From positions 2,093,001 to 2,157,000 of the forward strand of contig NZ_JACGXA010000001.1 of the NCBI RefSeq assembly GCF_014138045.1: 64,000 nucleotides of DNA, written 5' to 3'. Positions 33,741-43,531 of the stretch are shown piece by piece (position 1 is the first letter of the stretch; each line of letters begins with the position of its first letter). The translations under genes were made by a program, and so were the position numbers. The stretch is from Nocardioides ginsengisegetis. Lineage in GTDB: Bacteria; Actinomycetota; Actinomycetes; Propionibacteriales; Nocardioidaceae. The notes beneath the pieces were generated by a model. The model had not been told where the DNA came from. It made no database searches and worked only from the letters and a program-made list of their open reading frames with translations.

Positions 33741-33756
33741 GTTACTGCGGGGTAAC
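33741..33756. promoter_or_regulatory. GTTAC-N6-GTAAC inverted repeat before fadA-fadB
   Basis: GTTAC at 33741-33745 and its complement GTAAC at 33752-33756 form an inverted repeat with 6 bp between them, 48 bp upstream of the fadA start. It could bind the repressor of the beta-oxidation operon. GTTAC repeats also occur in the fadA2/fabG4 gap (26421-26437), in direct rather than inverted orientation. Confidence 0.35.
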
Positions 33757-33803
33757 CTGACGGCGGAATCCCCGATCCCCCGAACACAACCAAGGAGTCA
33801 GCC

Positions 33804-35018
33804 GTGTCCAGAGCGCCCCGGCAGCTGCGGGAGGTCGTCTTCGTCGACGGCGTCCGCACCCCCTTCGGTGTCGGCAAGGCCAACGGCCAGTACGCCGAGA
33901 CCCGCGCCGATGACCTGGTCATCAAGTGCATCTCCGAGCTCATGCGCCGCAACCCCTCGCTCCCCCCCGAGCGGGTCGACGAGGTGGCCGTCGCCGCCAC
34001 CACCCAGATCGGCGACCAGGGCCTGACCATCGGCCGCACCGCCGCCCTGCTGGCCGGCCTGCCGCAGTCGGTGCCCGGCTTCGCGATCGACCGCATGTGC
34101 GCCGGCGCGATGACCGCCGTGACCACCACCGCCTCGGGCATCGCCTTCGGCTCCTACGACGTGGCCATCGCCGGCGGCGTCGAGCACATGGGCCGCCACC
34201 CGATGGGTGAGGGCGTCGACCCCAACCCGCGGATCCTCTCCGAGCGCATCGTGAACCCCGACGCCCTGGTGATGGGCAAGACGGCCGAGAACCTGCACGA
34301 CCGCTACCCGACGATCACCAAGGAGCGCGTCGACGCCTACGCGGTCCGCTCCCAGGACAAGACGGTCGCGGCCTACGAGGCCGGCAAGATCCAGCCCGAC
34401 CTCGTCCCGGTCGCCACCCGCTCCGCCGAGCAGGGCTGGGGCCTGGCCACCACCGACGAGCCGATGCGCCCCGGCACCACCATGGAGTCGCTGGCCGGCC
34501 TGAAGACGCCGTTCCGCGCCCACGGCAAGGTGACCGCCGGCAACGCGGCGGGCATCAACGACGGCGCGACCGCGGCCCTGCTGGCCGACGAGGAGACCGC
34601 CAAGGAGCTCGGCCTCCCGATCCGGATGCGCCTGGTGTCCTACTCCTTCGTCGGTGTCGAGCCCGAGGTCATGGGCGCCGGCCCGATCCCGGCGACAGAG
34701 AAGGCCCTCAAGCAGGCCGGCCTGACCATCGACGACATCCAGGCCTTCGAGGTCAACGAGGCCTTCGCCGTGCAGGTGCTCGCCTTCCTCGAGCACTTCG
34801 GCATCGCCGACGACGACGCCCGCGTGAACCCCTACGGCGGCGCGATCGCCATGGGCCACCCGCTCGCCTCCTCTGGCGTGCGGTTGATGAACCAGCTCGC
34901 TCGCCAGTTCGAGGAGCGCCCCGAGGTCCGCTACGGCCTCACGACCATGTGCATCGGCATCGGCATGGGCGGCACCGTCATCTGGGAGAACCCCCACTGG
35001 ACCGGAGAGGCGGCCTGA
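33804..35018 (+). CDS. fadA: Acetyl-CoA acyltransferase (3-ketoacyl-CoA thiolase), FadA
   Basis: Last step of fatty-acid beta-oxidation: thiolysis of 3-ketoacyl-CoA. 404 residues. Nucleophile Cys99 (AIDRMCAGAMTAV), GGVEHMGRHPMG, the NEAF block (FEVNEAFAVQVLAF), the His block (GGAIAMGHPLASSGVR) and Cys in TTMCIGIGMGGT. GTG 33804 is preceded by AAGGAG at 6 nt. fadB starts 1 nt after its stop, so the two are translated together as the trifunctional-type FadAB complex. Confidence 0.95.
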   Translation: MSRAPRQLREVVFVDGVRTPFGVGKANGQYAETRADDLVIKCISELMRRNPSLPPERVDEVAVAATTQIGDQGLTIGRTAALLAGLPQSVPGFAIDRMCAGAMTAVTTTASGIAFGSYDVAIAGGVEHMGRHPMGEGVDPNPRILSERIVNPDALVMGKTAENLHDRYPTITKERVDAYAVRSQDKTVAAYEAGKIQPDLVPVATRSAEQGWGLATTDEPMRPGTTMESLAGLKTPFRAHGKVTAGNAAGINDGATAALLADEETAKELGLPIRMRLVSYSFVGVEPEVMGAGPIPATEKALKQAGLTIDDIQAFEVNEAFAVQVLAFLEHFGIADDDARVNPYGGAIAMGHPLASSGVRLMNQLARQFEERPEVRYGLTTMCIGIGMGGTVIWENPHWTGEAA

Positions 35019-35019
35019 C

Positions 35020-37092
35020 ATGACTGCTGACATCACCACGCTCCTCGCGCGTGCGCAGGAGATCTCCACGGACGCCGAGCGCGTCACCGAGGCCAAGCTC
35101 CGCAAGGTCACCCTCCCCGGCGGTGCCGGCGTCCTCGGCCTGATCACCCTCGACAACGGCGAGGACCACACCAAGCCCAACACGTTCGGCCCGCGCGGCC
35201 TGCTGTCGCTCAACGCCGCCATCGACGCGGCGCTGGCCGACGACGAGGTGACCGCGCTCGGCGTGACCGGCAAGCCGTTCATCCTGGCGGCCGGCGCCGA
35301 CCTGACGAGCATCGCGGGTGGCGGCGAGGACGGCGTACGCATCGTCGCCGAGCTCGGCCACGCGGTCTTCCGCAAGCTGCAGGACGGCGGCAAGCCGTCC
35401 TTCGGCTTCATCAACGGCCTCGCCCTCGGCGGCGGCCTCGAGGTGGCGCTGCACTGCACCTACCGCACCGTCATGGACTCCGCGCCGGCCCTGGGCCTGC
35501 CCGAGGTCATGCTCGGCCTCATCCCCGGCTGGGGCGGCGCGTTCCTCGTGCCCAACCTGGTCGGTGCCGACACGGCCGTGACGCTGATCGTGGAGAACCC
35601 GCTCAACCAGGGCAAGACCCTGGGTGGCAAGGCGGCGTACGACGCCGGGCTGGCCGACGCGGTGTTCGGCGGCGTCGACTACCTCGAGCGCTCGCTGCTC
35701 TGGGCCGCGGACGTGCTGACCGGCAAGGTCACCGTCGAGCGTCCCGAGGTCGACCGCGGCGAGGCCTGGGACGCGGCGGTCTCCCGCGGCGCCAAGGTCG
35801 CCAAGGCCAAGACCGGCGGCGCCAGCCCGGCCGCCCTCAAGGCCGTCGAGCTGATCGACAAGGCGCGCGACAACGACCGCGACGCCGGCTTCGCGCGCGA
35901 GGACGAGGCCCTCGAGGCCATGTCCCGTACGCCGGAGCTGCTCGCCTCCCTCTACGCCTTCGACCTGGTCCAGAAGCGCGCCAAGCGCCCGGCGGGTGCC
36001 CCCGACCGGTCGCTGGCCCGCCCGGTGACCAAGGTCGGCATCGTGGGTGCGGGCCTGATGGCCTCGCAGCTCGCACTGCTCTTCGTGCGCCGCCTCGAGG
36101 TGCCGGTGGTCCTCACCGACCTCGACCAGGAGCGCGTCGACAAGGGCGTGGCCTACGTCCACGAGGAGATCGACAAGCTCCTCGCCAAGGGCCGGATCAA
36201 CGCCGACAAGGCCAACCGCCACAAGGGCCTGGTCACCGGCGCGGTCGACAAGGGCGAGGTCTTCGCCGACGCCGACTTCGTCATCGAGGCCGTCTTCGAG
36301 GAGATGTCGGTCAAGAAGTCGGTCTTCGCCGACGTCGAGAAGGCCGTGTCGCCGGAGTGCATCCTGGCGACCAACACCTCCTCGCTGTCGATCAGCGAGA
36401 TGGCGGCCGACCTCGAGCACCCCGAGCGGGTCGTGGGCTTCCACTTCTTCAACCCGGTCGCGGTCATGCCACTGCTGGAGATCGTCAAGGGCGAGCAGAC
36501 CGACGACGCGACGCTGGCGACGGCGTTCGCGACCGGCAAGGCGCTGAAGAAGACCACCATCCTGGTCAAGGACAGCCCGTCCTTCATCGTCAACCGGCTC
36601 CTCGGCCGCTTCATGGGCGAGGTCGGCCGGATCGTCGACGAGGGCACCCCGGTGCCGGTGGTCGACAGCGCGTTCGCCGGTGTCGCGCCGATGCCGCCCT
36701 TCATGCTGCTCTCGCTCGTGGGTCCGGCCATCGCGCTGCACAACAACGAGACGCTCAAGGGCGCCTTCCCCGACCGGTTCTACGTCTCCCCCGCGCTCGA
36801 GCGCGTGGTGGCGGCGCGGAAGCCGTCGTACTACGGCCCCGACGGCGCGATCGACCCCGAGGTCGAGGCGCTGCTGGAGAAGCCGGAGAACCCGGTCGTC
36901 CTCGAGCCGGCGGAGGTCCGCACGCGGGCGCTCACCGGGCTCGCCGAGGAGGTGCGCCTGATGCTCGACGAGGGCGTCGTCGTCGGCCCCGAGGACCTCG
37001 ACCTCGCCATGATCACGGGCGCGGGCTTCTCGTTCTGGAACGGCGGCCTCACGATGCTGCTCGAGCGCGAGGGCCTCGGCAAGTTCCACTGA
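35020..37092 (+). CDS. fadB: Fatty-acid oxidation multifunctional protein: enoyl-CoA hydratase / 3-hydroxyacyl-CoA dehydrogenase, FadB
   Basis: Bifunctional enzyme of 690 residues for hydration of enoyl-CoA and NAD-dependent oxidation of 3-hydroxyacyl-CoA. The crotonase domain covers about 1-290 (ILAAGADLTSIAGG oxyanion region, GLALGGGLEVALHC, LPEVMLGLIPGWGG). The NAD-binding domain starts near 335 with KVGIVGAGLMASQLA, then ATNTSSLSISEMA and GFHFFNPVAVMPLLEIVKG. The C-terminal dehydrogenase domain follows (KDSPSFIVNRLLGRFMGEV). It sits 1 nt after fadA; the operon ends at the hairpin at 37107-37135. Confidence 0.95.
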   Translation: MTADITTLLARAQEISTDAERVTEAKLRKVTLPGGAGVLGLITLDNGEDHTKPNTFGPRGLLSLNAAIDAALADDEVTALGVTGKPFILAAGADLTSIAGGGEDGVRIVAELGHAVFRKLQDGGKPSFGFINGLALGGGLEVALHCTYRTVMDSAPALGLPEVMLGLIPGWGGAFLVPNLVGADTAVTLIVENPLNQGKTLGGKAAYDAGLADAVFGGVDYLERSLLWAADVLTGKVTVERPEVDRGEAWDAAVSRGAKVAKAKTGGASPAALKAVELIDKARDNDRDAGFAREDEALEAMSRTPELLASLYAFDLVQKRAKRPAGAPDRSLARPVTKVGIVGAGLMASQLALLFVRRLEVPVVLTDLDQERVDKGVAYVHEEIDKLLAKGRINADKANRHKGLVTGAVDKGEVFADADFVIEAVFEEMSVKKSVFADVEKAVSPECILATNTSSLSISEMAADLEHPERVVGFHFFNPVAVMPLLEIVKGEQTDDATLATAFATGKALKKTTILVKDSPSFIVNRLLGRFMGEVGRIVDEGTPVPVVDSAFAGVAPMPPFMLLSLVGPAIALHNNETLKGAFPDRFYVSPALERVVAARKPSYYGPDGAIDPEVEALLEKPENPVVLEPAEVRTRALTGLAEEVRLMLDEGVVVGPEDLDLAMITGAGFSFWNGGLTMLLEREGLGKFH

Positions 37093-37106
37093 ACCTTGCA
37101 ATGATG

Positions 37107-37140
37107 CTGACCCGCCGGGATCTCCGGCGGGTCAGTGTCC
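37107..37140 (+). terminator. Rho-independent terminator after fadA-fadB
   Basis: A perfect 12-bp stem (CTGACCCGCCGG, 37107-37118, pairing with 37124-37135) with a 5-nt loop GATCT is followed by TGTCCTTTT. It ends the fadAB transcript; the next gene starts only 20 bp later with its own strong ribosome site, so its promoter must lie in or before this hairpin. Confidence 0.88.
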
Positions 37141-37155
37141 TTTTCGGGAGGAATC

Positions 37156-37845
37156 GTGCGACGTCTGCTCGTGGTGCTCGCCCTGGTCCTTGCGGCCGTG
37201 CTGCCGGCCTCGCCCGCGCACGCCGGTGAGGCCTGGGTCGAGAAGGCGCAGAAGCGGCTCAACTCCCTCGGCTGCCACGCCGGGCCGGTCAACGGCGACC
37301 TGGGGCGCTGGACCCGCTCGGCCGTGCTCCGCTTCCAGTCGGCGCGGCACGTCGCGCAGAACGGTCGGCTGGACCCGATCACCCGCAAGCGGCTCTACGC
37401 CAGGACCGCTCCGCGGTGCGACGTGCGCCCCGTCCCGGCCGGCTCGGGCCGAGGCCGCCGGATCGTGATCAGCCAGCGGCAGAACTGGGTCTGGCTGGTC
37501 GGCCCGAAGGGCGGGGTGGTCGCCCAGGAGGGCATGGTCGACAACACCTCGGTGCTGCGGCCGGGCAGCCACGGCACCGGCTCCTACTGCGGCCGGAACG
37601 CGCGGATCAAGAAGAACTCGTCGGTCGGCGGCTCGGAGTGGCTGTGGAACTTCGTGCGGTTCGCGCCGTGCGGCGTGGGCTTCCACCGGATCCCGACCTA
37701 CAAGTCCAACGGCCACCAGATCCACGCCGACTGGCTGCTCGGCACCAACCTGGCGCAGTCGCACGGCTGCATCCGGCTGTCGCGCGAGATGTCGCTGAAG
37801 GTCTGGAACTTCACGACCCGGCACACGCCGGTGCGGGTGCTCTAG
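37156..37845 (+). CDS. Secreted L,D-transpeptidase with peptidoglycan-binding domain
   Basis: Cell-wall enzyme of 229 residues that makes 3-3 cross-links or related bonds in peptidoglycan. It has a signal peptide to about residue 23, a peptidoglycan-binding domain 27-84 (KAQKRLNSLGCHAGPVNGD, RSAVLRFQSARHV) and a YkuD domain from about 100 with the catalytic motif S-H203-G-C205-I-R. Several additional Cys (145, 172) may pair. GTG 37156 has GGGAGGA just before it. It follows the fadAB terminator immediately; its stop TAG overlaps the stop of the convergent methyltransferase gene (37842-37845). Confidence 0.9.
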   Translation: MRRLLVVLALVLAAVLPASPAHAGEAWVEKAQKRLNSLGCHAGPVNGDLGRWTRSAVLRFQSARHVAQNGRLDPITRKRLYARTAPRCDVRPVPAGSGRGRRIVISQRQNWVWLVGPKGGVVAQEGMVDNTSVLRPGSHGTGSYCGRNARIKKNSSVGGSEWLWNFVRFAPCGVGFHRIPTYKSNGHQIHADWLLGTNLAQSHGCIRLSREMSLKVWNFTTRHTPVRVL

Positions 37846-38753
37846 ACGCCCCAGAGCGCGGCGACATGGGTCGCGTCGGTGCCGCAGCACCCACCCAGGA
37901 CGCTGAGGTTGGGCAGCGAGCGGCGCAGGGCGACGTACGACGAGGCGAGCTCGGCCAGGTCACCCGCGTCGAGCTCCTCGGCCTCGTCGAGCTCGGCGTG
38001 CGTGAGCGTCGACGCGTTGGGCCGGAAGCCGATGATCCGCTCGGCCCACGCCCCGCCGTCCAGGCCGGGCGCGACGTGCGTCGGGTGGGCGCAGTTGACG
38101 ACGAAGTAGTCGGGGGCGGCCTCGGCATCGACCCGCTCGATCGCCGCGCCCAGCGGCGTCCCGTCGGGCAGCCGCCCGTCGGTCTCGACGGTGAACCCGA
38201 TGGCGACGTGCAGCCCCGCCGCACGGGCGGCTCGGACCACGCCGATGGCCTCCTCGGTGCCCGTGAGGGTGAGCGCCGTGACGATGTCGGCACCGGCCGC
38301 GGCGAAGGACCGCATCTGGGCGGAGTGGTAGTCCGCGGCCTCGTCGGGGTCGATCCCGTCGGCCGCGACGTAGCCGTCGCCGCGCGGTCCGACGACCCCA
38401 CCGACGAGGACGTCCGGCAGGTCGGCGTGGGCCTCGCGGAGGCTGTTCATCAGGTCGATGGAGGCGCGGTTGACGCGGTCGAGCGCGGTCGCGTCGTAGC
38501 CCACCAGCGCCGCCCAGTCGGGGTTGGCCCGCCACGTCGGCGCCTCGAGCAGGAGCCCGGCGCCGGCCCGCCGGGCGATCCCGGCGTACGCGTCGTAGTA
38601 GGCGGTCAGCAGCTCACGCCCGCGGTCGTCCTCGACCAGCGGGAAGGCGGCGAACTCGGGGAGGTCGACGCCGTGGTGGAAGATCAGGTCGGTCTCGAGG
38701 CCACCGTCGGTGACGAAGGCGGTCCCGGCCAGCTGCGGCAGGGCGTGGGTCAT
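37842..38753 (-). CDS. mmuM: Homocysteine S-methyltransferase
   Basis: Transfers a methyl group (from S-methylmethionine or SAM in the family) to homocysteine to give methionine. 303 residues, a TIM barrel with Zn-binding Cys residues in FVVNCAHPTH and LGGCCGTD. N-terminal TDGGLETDLIFHHGVDLP and LEAPTWRANPDWA are family blocks. ATG 38753 overlaps the upstream lipoprotein stop as ATGA, so it is co-translated with it. Betaine- or methylfolate-dependent variants share the fold; the short size fits MmuM. Confidence 0.88.
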   Translation of the reverse strand: MTHALPQLAGTAFVTDGGLETDLIFHHGVDLPEFAAFPLVEDDRGRELLTAYYDAYAGIARRAGAGLLLEAPTWRANPDWAALVGYDATALDRVNRASIDLMNSLREAHADLPDVLVGGVVGPRGDGYVAADGIDPDEAADYHSAQMRSFAAAGADIVTALTLTGTEEAIGVVRAARAAGLHVAIGFTVETDGRLPDGTPLGAAIERVDAEAAPDYFVVNCAHPTHVAPGLDGGAWAERIIGFRPNASTLTHAELDEAEELDAGDLAELASSYVALRRSLPNLSVLGGCCGTDATHVAALWGV

Positions 38754-40000
38754 GGCTCACTGTACGTCGCGACGATCAGCTTGCCGGCCTTGCGCGCGAG
38801 CTCGCGGGTGGTGATGCCGACCTGGTCGCGCAGCACCCGGTCGGGGTCGGCGCCGGGCTCGTCCATGAGGTCGAGCAGCGACCAGAGAGTGTCCTCGCCG
38901 TAGGTGCCGGCGAGGTAGTCGCAGGCCCACCACGCGGTGGCGTAGTGCACGGCCGAGTCGTCGTCGTTGAAGCTGTCGTCGTCCGGCAGGTCGGTGAGGC
39001 CCGCCTCGGCGGCGTCGACGGCCTCCGGTGCGATCCGGCGCTCCTCGGGCGCGAGCGCCTGCACCGAGACCCACTCGGCCAGGCCCTCGCTGAGCCAGAC
39101 CGGCGCGTGGTCGTCGTGCTCCCCCACCGCGACGTGGGTCAGCTCGTGTCGGACGAGGCGGTCGCGGGCCGGGCCGGCGGCGTCGAGCAGGCGGGGGTTG
39201 AGCGCGAAGCGGGTCGAGGCGATCGGGCCCCCGTCGGGGCGCGCCCGTACGGGGAACGCGACGCCGTCGAGGGTCTCGGGGTCACCGCCCGGCAGGTCCT
39301 CGATCCCGGTCAGGAACGCGTCGTCGGAGAGCGCGTAGACCACGACGTCGTGCGGCCAGTCGTAGGGCACGTGCGCGGCCACCTCGCCGAGGCCGGTCTC
39401 GACCGAGGCGAGCAGGGCCGGGGCGGCGTCGACACTGGTGTCGTCGAAGATGCCGAGCACGCCGTCGGCGGTGCGGACCTGGACCGGGCCGACGTCCCAC
39501 GGCTCGGGCCGCACGTGGTTGCGCTGCTCCCAGGCGGCATCGGTCACGGACGCCAGCGCGAACCGTCCGGGATGGCGGCGGACCGGCGCGAAGAGGTAGC
39601 GGTCGGGCGAGGTGACCGGCACCGCGTCGTACCCCTCGAGCTGGAGGCGTACGTCGACCGTCGCCCAGTAGTCGTGGCCGTCACGGACGACGCTGGCCGG
39701 GTCGAGGACGTAGTCGAACCGCTCGAGCGGGAGCTGCTGAAGGTTGGCGAAGTAGGCCTGCTGCTGCCCGGTGTCCTGACCCGCGGCCAGGCCAGCCAGG
39801 AAGGCCGCCTCGTCGCCGTCGCGGATCGCGTCCGCGCGCCGGTGCAGGGCGCGGGTGATGCCCCGCACGACGTCTGGCGCGGAGTGCGCGGTGGGGCCGC
39901 CGGCCCCCGGGGCCGACGTCGGCGCGTCCTGGCTGCACCCGCTCAGGGCGCCCAGGAGCAGCGCGACGGCGAGGAGCGTCCTAGGGCTGCCGGTCGGCAT
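38750..40000 (-). CDS. Lipoprotein with HExxH zinc-peptidase motif
   Basis: Envelope lipoprotein of 416 residues, not assigned to a known enzyme. Lipobox L-S-G-C with Cys22. Central NTF2-like part (about 45-160: [20 protein letters not shown]), then a domain ending in HELTH (285-289) and WLSEGLAEW (303-310), which places a third ligand Glu305 about 16 residues after the second His. This is the gluzincin layout seen in peptidase-MA-like proteins. Start ATG 40000 overlaps the dxs stop by 20 nt; the end is coupled to mmuM. Proteolytic activity is predicted, not shown; substrate unknown. Confidence 0.72.
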   Translation of the reverse strand: MPTGSPRTLLAVALLLGALSGCSQDAPTSAPGAGGPTAHSAPDVVRGITRALHRRADAIRDGDEAAFLAGLAAGQDTGQQQAYFANLQQLPLERFDYVLDPASVVRDGHDYWATVDVRLQLEGYDAVPVTSPDRYLFAPVRRHPGRFALASVTDAAWEQRNHVRPEPWDVGPVQVRTADGVLGIFDDTSVDAAPALLASVETGLGEVAAHVPYDWPHDVVVYALSDDAFLTGIEDLPGGDPETLDGVAFPVRARPDGGPIASTRFALNPRLLDAAGPARDRLVRHELTHVAVGEHDDHAPVWLSEGLAEWVSVQALAPEERRIAPEAVDAAEAGLTDLPDDDSFNDDDSAVHYATAWWACDYLAGTYGEDTLWSLLDLMDEPGADPDRVLRDQVGITTRELARKAGKLIVATYSEP

Positions 40001-41885
40001 CGACCAGCGTGCGGCCCTCGCTGAGGGCGGTCATGTCCTCGACGATGCCGAGGGCGAGCGCCTGCGGGGTCAGGCCGATGCGTTCGAGGATCGCGGCGCG
40101 CTTGGCGTGGTCGAGGAACTCCTGCGGGATGCCGTGCAGGCGGAAGGGCGTGTGGACGCCGGCGTCGTTGAGGGTCTGGAGCAGGACCGAGCCGCAGCCG
40201 CCGATGCGGCCGTTGTCCTCGACGCTGACGACCAGCTGGTGCTCGCGGGCCAGGTCGACCAGGGCGGGGTCGACCGGCATCACCCAGCGGGGGTCGACGA
40301 CGGTGACGCCGATGCCCTGGGCGACGAGGCGGTCGGCGACGTCGACGGCCACCGAGGCCATCGAGCCGACCGCGACGACGAGGACGTCCTTGGTGCCCTT
40401 GCGGACGAGCACGTCGGCGCCGCCGGCCTTGCCGACGGCCGGGATGTTCTCGGGCGGCGGGCCCTTGGGGAAGCGGACGACGGTCGGGGCGTCGTCGACG
40501 TCGACCGCCTCGTTCAGCACCTCGCGCAGGGTCGCGGCGTCGCGGGGCGCGGCCAGCCGCAGCCCGGGCACGACCTGGAGGATCGACATGTCCCACATGC
40601 CGTTGTGGCTGGCGCCGTCGTCACCGGTGACCCCGGCCCGGTCGAGCACGAACGTGACGCCGCACTTGTGCAGCGCGCAGTCCATGAGGACCTGGTCGAA
40701 GGCACGGTTGAGGAACGTCGCGTAGACCGCGACGACCGGGTGCAGCCCGCCGATCGCGAGGCCCGCGGCCGAGGTGGCGGCGTGCTGCTCGGCGATGCCG
40801 ACGTCGAAGGTGCGCTCGGGGAAGCGGGCCTGGAACTTGTCGAGGCCGACCGGGTGCATCATCGCGGCGGTGATGGCCACGATGTCGGGTCGGCGCTCAC
40901 CGATCTCGACGATGGCCTCGGAGAAGTGGTCGGTCCAGATCCGGCCCTTGGGCTTCTCGGCGCCGGTCTGCACGTCGAACGGCCCGGGGGCGTGGAACTG
41001 GTCGGCCTCGTGCTGCTCGGCCGGGTCGTAGCCGTAGCCCTTGCGGGTGAGGGCATGCACGATCACCGGACCGTTGAAGCGCTTGGCCTGGGCCAGGACG
41101 TGCTCCATCGCGGCGCGGTCGTGGCCGTCGACGGGGCCGACGTACTTCAGGCCGAGGTCCTCGAAGAGGCCCTGCGGCGCCAATGCGTCCTTGAGGCCCT
41201 TCTTCATGGCGTGGAGGGCGTCGTACGCCGCGGGGCCGACGCCCGGCACCGCGTTGAGGCGCTTCTTGACCATGTCGAGGACGTGCTCGTAGCGCGGGTT
41301 GGTGCGCAGGCCGGTGAGGGCGTTGGCGAGGCCGCCGATGGTCGGGGTGTAGGAGCGGCCGTTGTCGTTGACGACGATGACCAGCCGGCTCCGTGGGTTG
41401 ATCGCGATGTTGTTGAGCGCCTCCCAGGCCATGCCGCCGGTGAGCGCCCCGTCGCCGATGACGGCCACGACGTGGCGGTCCTCACCGCGGATGGCGTAGG
41501 CCTTGGCGATGCCGTCGGCGTAGCTGAGCGAGGTGGAGGCGTGGGAGTTCTCGACGATGTCGTGGTCGGACTCGGCCTGGCTCGGGTAGCCGCTGACCCC
41601 GCCCTCCTTGCGGAGGGTGCCGAACGTCGCGTTGCGGCCCGTGACGAGCTTGTGGACGTAGGCCTGGTGGCCGGTGTCGAACACGACCCGGTCGCGCGGG
41701 CTGTCGAAGACCCGGTGGATCGCCAGCGTGAGCTCGACGACGCCGAGGTTGGGGCCGAGGTGGCCGGTGTTGGTGGCCACCGTGGTGATCAGGACGTCAC
41801 GGATCTCTGCTGCAAGCGTTTCCAGCTGGTCGTCGCTGAGCGCGCGCAGGTCCTGCGGACACGTGATCGACTCGAGGATGGCCAT
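39981..41885 (-). CDS. dxs: 1-deoxy-D-xylulose-5-phosphate synthase
   Basis: First enzyme of the non-mevalonate isoprenoid pathway: pyruvate plus glyceraldehyde 3-phosphate to DXP, TPP-dependent. 634 residues, the usual length. Seen: [19 protein letters not shown], the TPP motif [31 protein letters not shown], and the transketolase-type second half ([32 protein letters not shown]). ATG 41885 has no clear ribosome site. The last 20 nt overlap the next lipoprotein gene. Also supplies precursors for quinones and carotenoids. Confidence 0.96.
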   Translation of the reverse strand: MAILESITCPQDLRALSDDQLETLAAEIRDVLITTVATNTGHLGPNLGVVELTLAIHRVFDSPRDRVVFDTGHQAYVHKLVTGRNATFGTLRKEGGVSGYPSQAESDHDIVENSHASTSLSYADGIAKAYAIRGEDRHVVAVIGDGALTGGMAWEALNNIAINPRSRLVIVVNDNGRSYTPTIGGLANALTGLRTNPRYEHVLDMVKKRLNAVPGVGPAAYDALHAMKKGLKDALAPQGLFEDLGLKYVGPVDGHDRAAMEHVLAQAKRFNGPVIVHALTRKGYGYDPAEQHEADQFHAPGPFDVQTGAEKPKGRIWTDHFSEAIVEIGERRPDIVAITAAMMHPVGLDKFQARFPERTFDVGIAEQHAATSAAGLAIGGLHPVVAVYATFLNRAFDQVLMDCALHKCGVTFVLDRAGVTGDDGASHNGMWDMSILQVVPGLRLAAPRDAATLREVLNEAVDVDDAPTVVRFPKGPPPENIPAVGKAGGADVLVRKGTKDVLVVAVGSMASVAVDVADRLVAQGIGVTVVDPRWVMPVDPALVDLAREHQLVVSVEDNGRIGGCGSVLLQTLNDAGVHTPFRLHGIPQEFLDHAKRAAILERIGLTPQALALGIVEDMTALSEGRTLVDADRQP

Positions 41886-41903
41886 GCCGGCGAGTTTACG
41901 GGT

Positions 41904-42833
41904 TCAGGGCGTGAGGACCGCGACGGCGGGTTCCTCGATGCTGCCCACCCAGACCCGTCCGTCGTGCTCCCGCACGCCGGTGGCCATGTGGTAGCCGGAG
42001 GCGTCGGCGTCGAGGTCGTGCACGAGCGCGCCGGCGTCGTCGTACGCCTGGACGCGAACGGTGCGGGCGGGCTGCGGCTGGAGGCGCTCGGGGATGCGGG
42101 TCACCGACTTCCTCACCCACAGGGGGCCCTGCCAGAGGCGCTCGACGAGGGCGTTGCGGGGGCTGGCGATGGTGACCCAGATCAGCCCGTCGGAGCCGCG
42201 TGCGATGTTGTCGGGGTAGCCCGGCAGGTCGTCCCCGAACGTCTCGGTCGTGCCCTGGTGCGGGCCGGCCAGCCAGTGCCGCAGCAGCCTGCGTCCGGCG
42301 GTCTCGGCGACCACCACGAACGTCTCGTCGACCGGCAGGGCCACGCCGTTGGCGAAGCGCAGGTCGTCGAGGACCGTCTCGACGGTGCCGTCCGTCGTCA
42401 GCCGCAGGAGGCGGCCGGTGGTGGTGTTCTCGACGAAGTCGGCGCGCCAGTGCTCGACCGGGTGGACCCGGGTGGAGTCGGAGAACCACACGGTGCCGTC
42501 CGAGGCGATGGCCGCGTTGTTGCAGAAGACCATCCTGGCGCCGTCGACGCTGTCCGTGACGGGCTCGACGGCGCCGCTCGCGGTGTCGACGCGCAGCACG
42601 CCGAGGTGGGCGTCGCAGACCAGGAGCCGGCCGTCCGGGTCGAGCTCGAGGCCGAGCGGGCGGCCCCCGGTCCGGGCGATCCGGTCGATGCGACGCGCGT
42701 CGTGACTGATCCGGAAGATGCTGCCGTCGGCGGTGCCGGTGAAGACGGCGCCCTCGTCGCGGCCCGTCGTACCGATCACGACGTCCTCGGCGCCCTCGCC
42801 GGGGACGGGGACGACGATGAGGGGGCGGGTCAT
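41904..42833 (-). CDS. SMP-30/strictosidine-synthase-like beta-propeller protein
   Basis: Protein of 309 residues predicted to be a six-bladed beta-propeller of the gluconolactonase/SSL (SMP-30) superfamily. Typical strings: GRPLGLELDPDGRLLVCDA, FCNNAAIASDGTVWFSDST, FANGVALPVDETFVVVAET and GYPDNIARGSDGLIWVTIA. The likely metal ligands (Glu/Asn/Asp of the propeller) are consistent, but the reaction, probably lactone or ester hydrolysis, is not known. ATG 42833 overlaps the upstream Nudix stop as ATGA (42830-42833). Confidence 0.8.
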   Translation of the reverse strand: MTRPLIVVPVPGEGAEDVVIGTTGRDEGAVFTGTADGSIFRISHDARRIDRIARTGGRPLGLELDPDGRLLVCDAHLGVLRVDTASGAVEPVTDSVDGARMVFCNNAAIASDGTVWFSDSTRVHPVEHWRADFVENTTTGRLLRLTTDGTVETVLDDLRFANGVALPVDETFVVVAETAGRRLLRHWLAGPHQGTTETFGDDLPGYPDNIARGSDGLIWVTIASPRNALVERLWQGPLWVRKSVTRIPERLQPQPARTVRVQAYDDAGALVHDLDADASGYHMATGVREHDGRVWVGSIEEPAVAVLTP

Positions 42834-43264
42834 GCGCGCTTGCGCGTGATCGCGGCGTAGCGGCTCGAGGTGAGGAAGTGCGGGAGCACCATCCCGGCCG
42901 CGGTCGTCAGCGGCAGGTTGACCGCCTCGTGGGGGTCGACGAAGACGATCTGGCGACCCTCGTTGCACTCGATCTCGGCGTCGGTCAGCGTCGTGGGGGC
43001 GGTCCAGAGCTCGAACTCGTCGAACCCGCCGCACGACTCGCTGTAGAAGGTCACCCGGTCGAAGAGCTCGAGCCCGTCGGTCAGTTTCACCCCGGTCTCC
43101 TCCGCGAGCTCGCGGTAGGCCGCCTCCTCGTAGCTCTCCCCCTCCTCGACTCCCCCGCCCGGGAACCCCCACTTCTCGGGGTCGATCAGCGGGTGCTCGT
43201 CGCGCTCCTGCAGGAGGATCCAGCCACGCTGGTCGACCAGGGCGATGCTGCTGAAACGATGCAT
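42830..43264 (-). CDS. Nudix hydrolase
   Basis: Nudix pyrophosphohydrolase of 144 residues starting at ATG 43264 (MHRFSSIAL); GTG 43282 would add six residues. The Nudix box reads GGGVEEGESYEEAAYRELAE, ending in the EETGV residues. The N-terminal strand (IALVDQRGWILLQERDEHP) and the WGFPGGGVE entry are typical. Substrate unknown. It forms a two-gene operon with the propeller protein. Upstream lies a gene-free 267-bp stretch. Confidence 0.87.
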   Translation of the reverse strand: MHRFSSIALVDQRGWILLQERDEHPLIDPEKWGFPGGGVEEGESYEEAAYRELAEETGVKLTDGLELFDRVTFYSESCGGFDEFELWTAPTTLTDAEIECNEGRQIVFVDPHEAVNLPLTTAAGMVLPHFLTSSRYAAITRKRA

Positions 43265-43531
43265 GCCGTCCAACCTAACCACTGTCGACTCGGCGCAACT
43301 GCCGGAGCTTGGTGCGCGCTGTCGGGTGCGGGACCTCGCGCCTTCGGCGCGTATTTCCAGAAATTCGTGGTCGCCGCAGGGTTCGCACGAGGTGGCTCCG
43401 GGCCCTGCTTTGTGGCTTTCGGTCGCCTGGCTCGACCGCTGTGATCAAGGTCCAAAATTCTTTACTTCCAGAGTCTGTGGAACGGGCTCATGCGGCCTCG
43501 GATTGTCGGTGGTCGCTGCTGGAATGGACCC

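Noticed and set aside
39855-42860. 1,001-codon plus-strand frame
   Set aside because: Antisense to dxs and the beta-propeller gene; no domain and shadow composition.
43265-43531. Hidden gene or SOS box in the 267-bp gap before the HNH gene
   Set aside because: No frame with a sensible start and product was seen, and no TCGAAC-N4-GTTCGA match.
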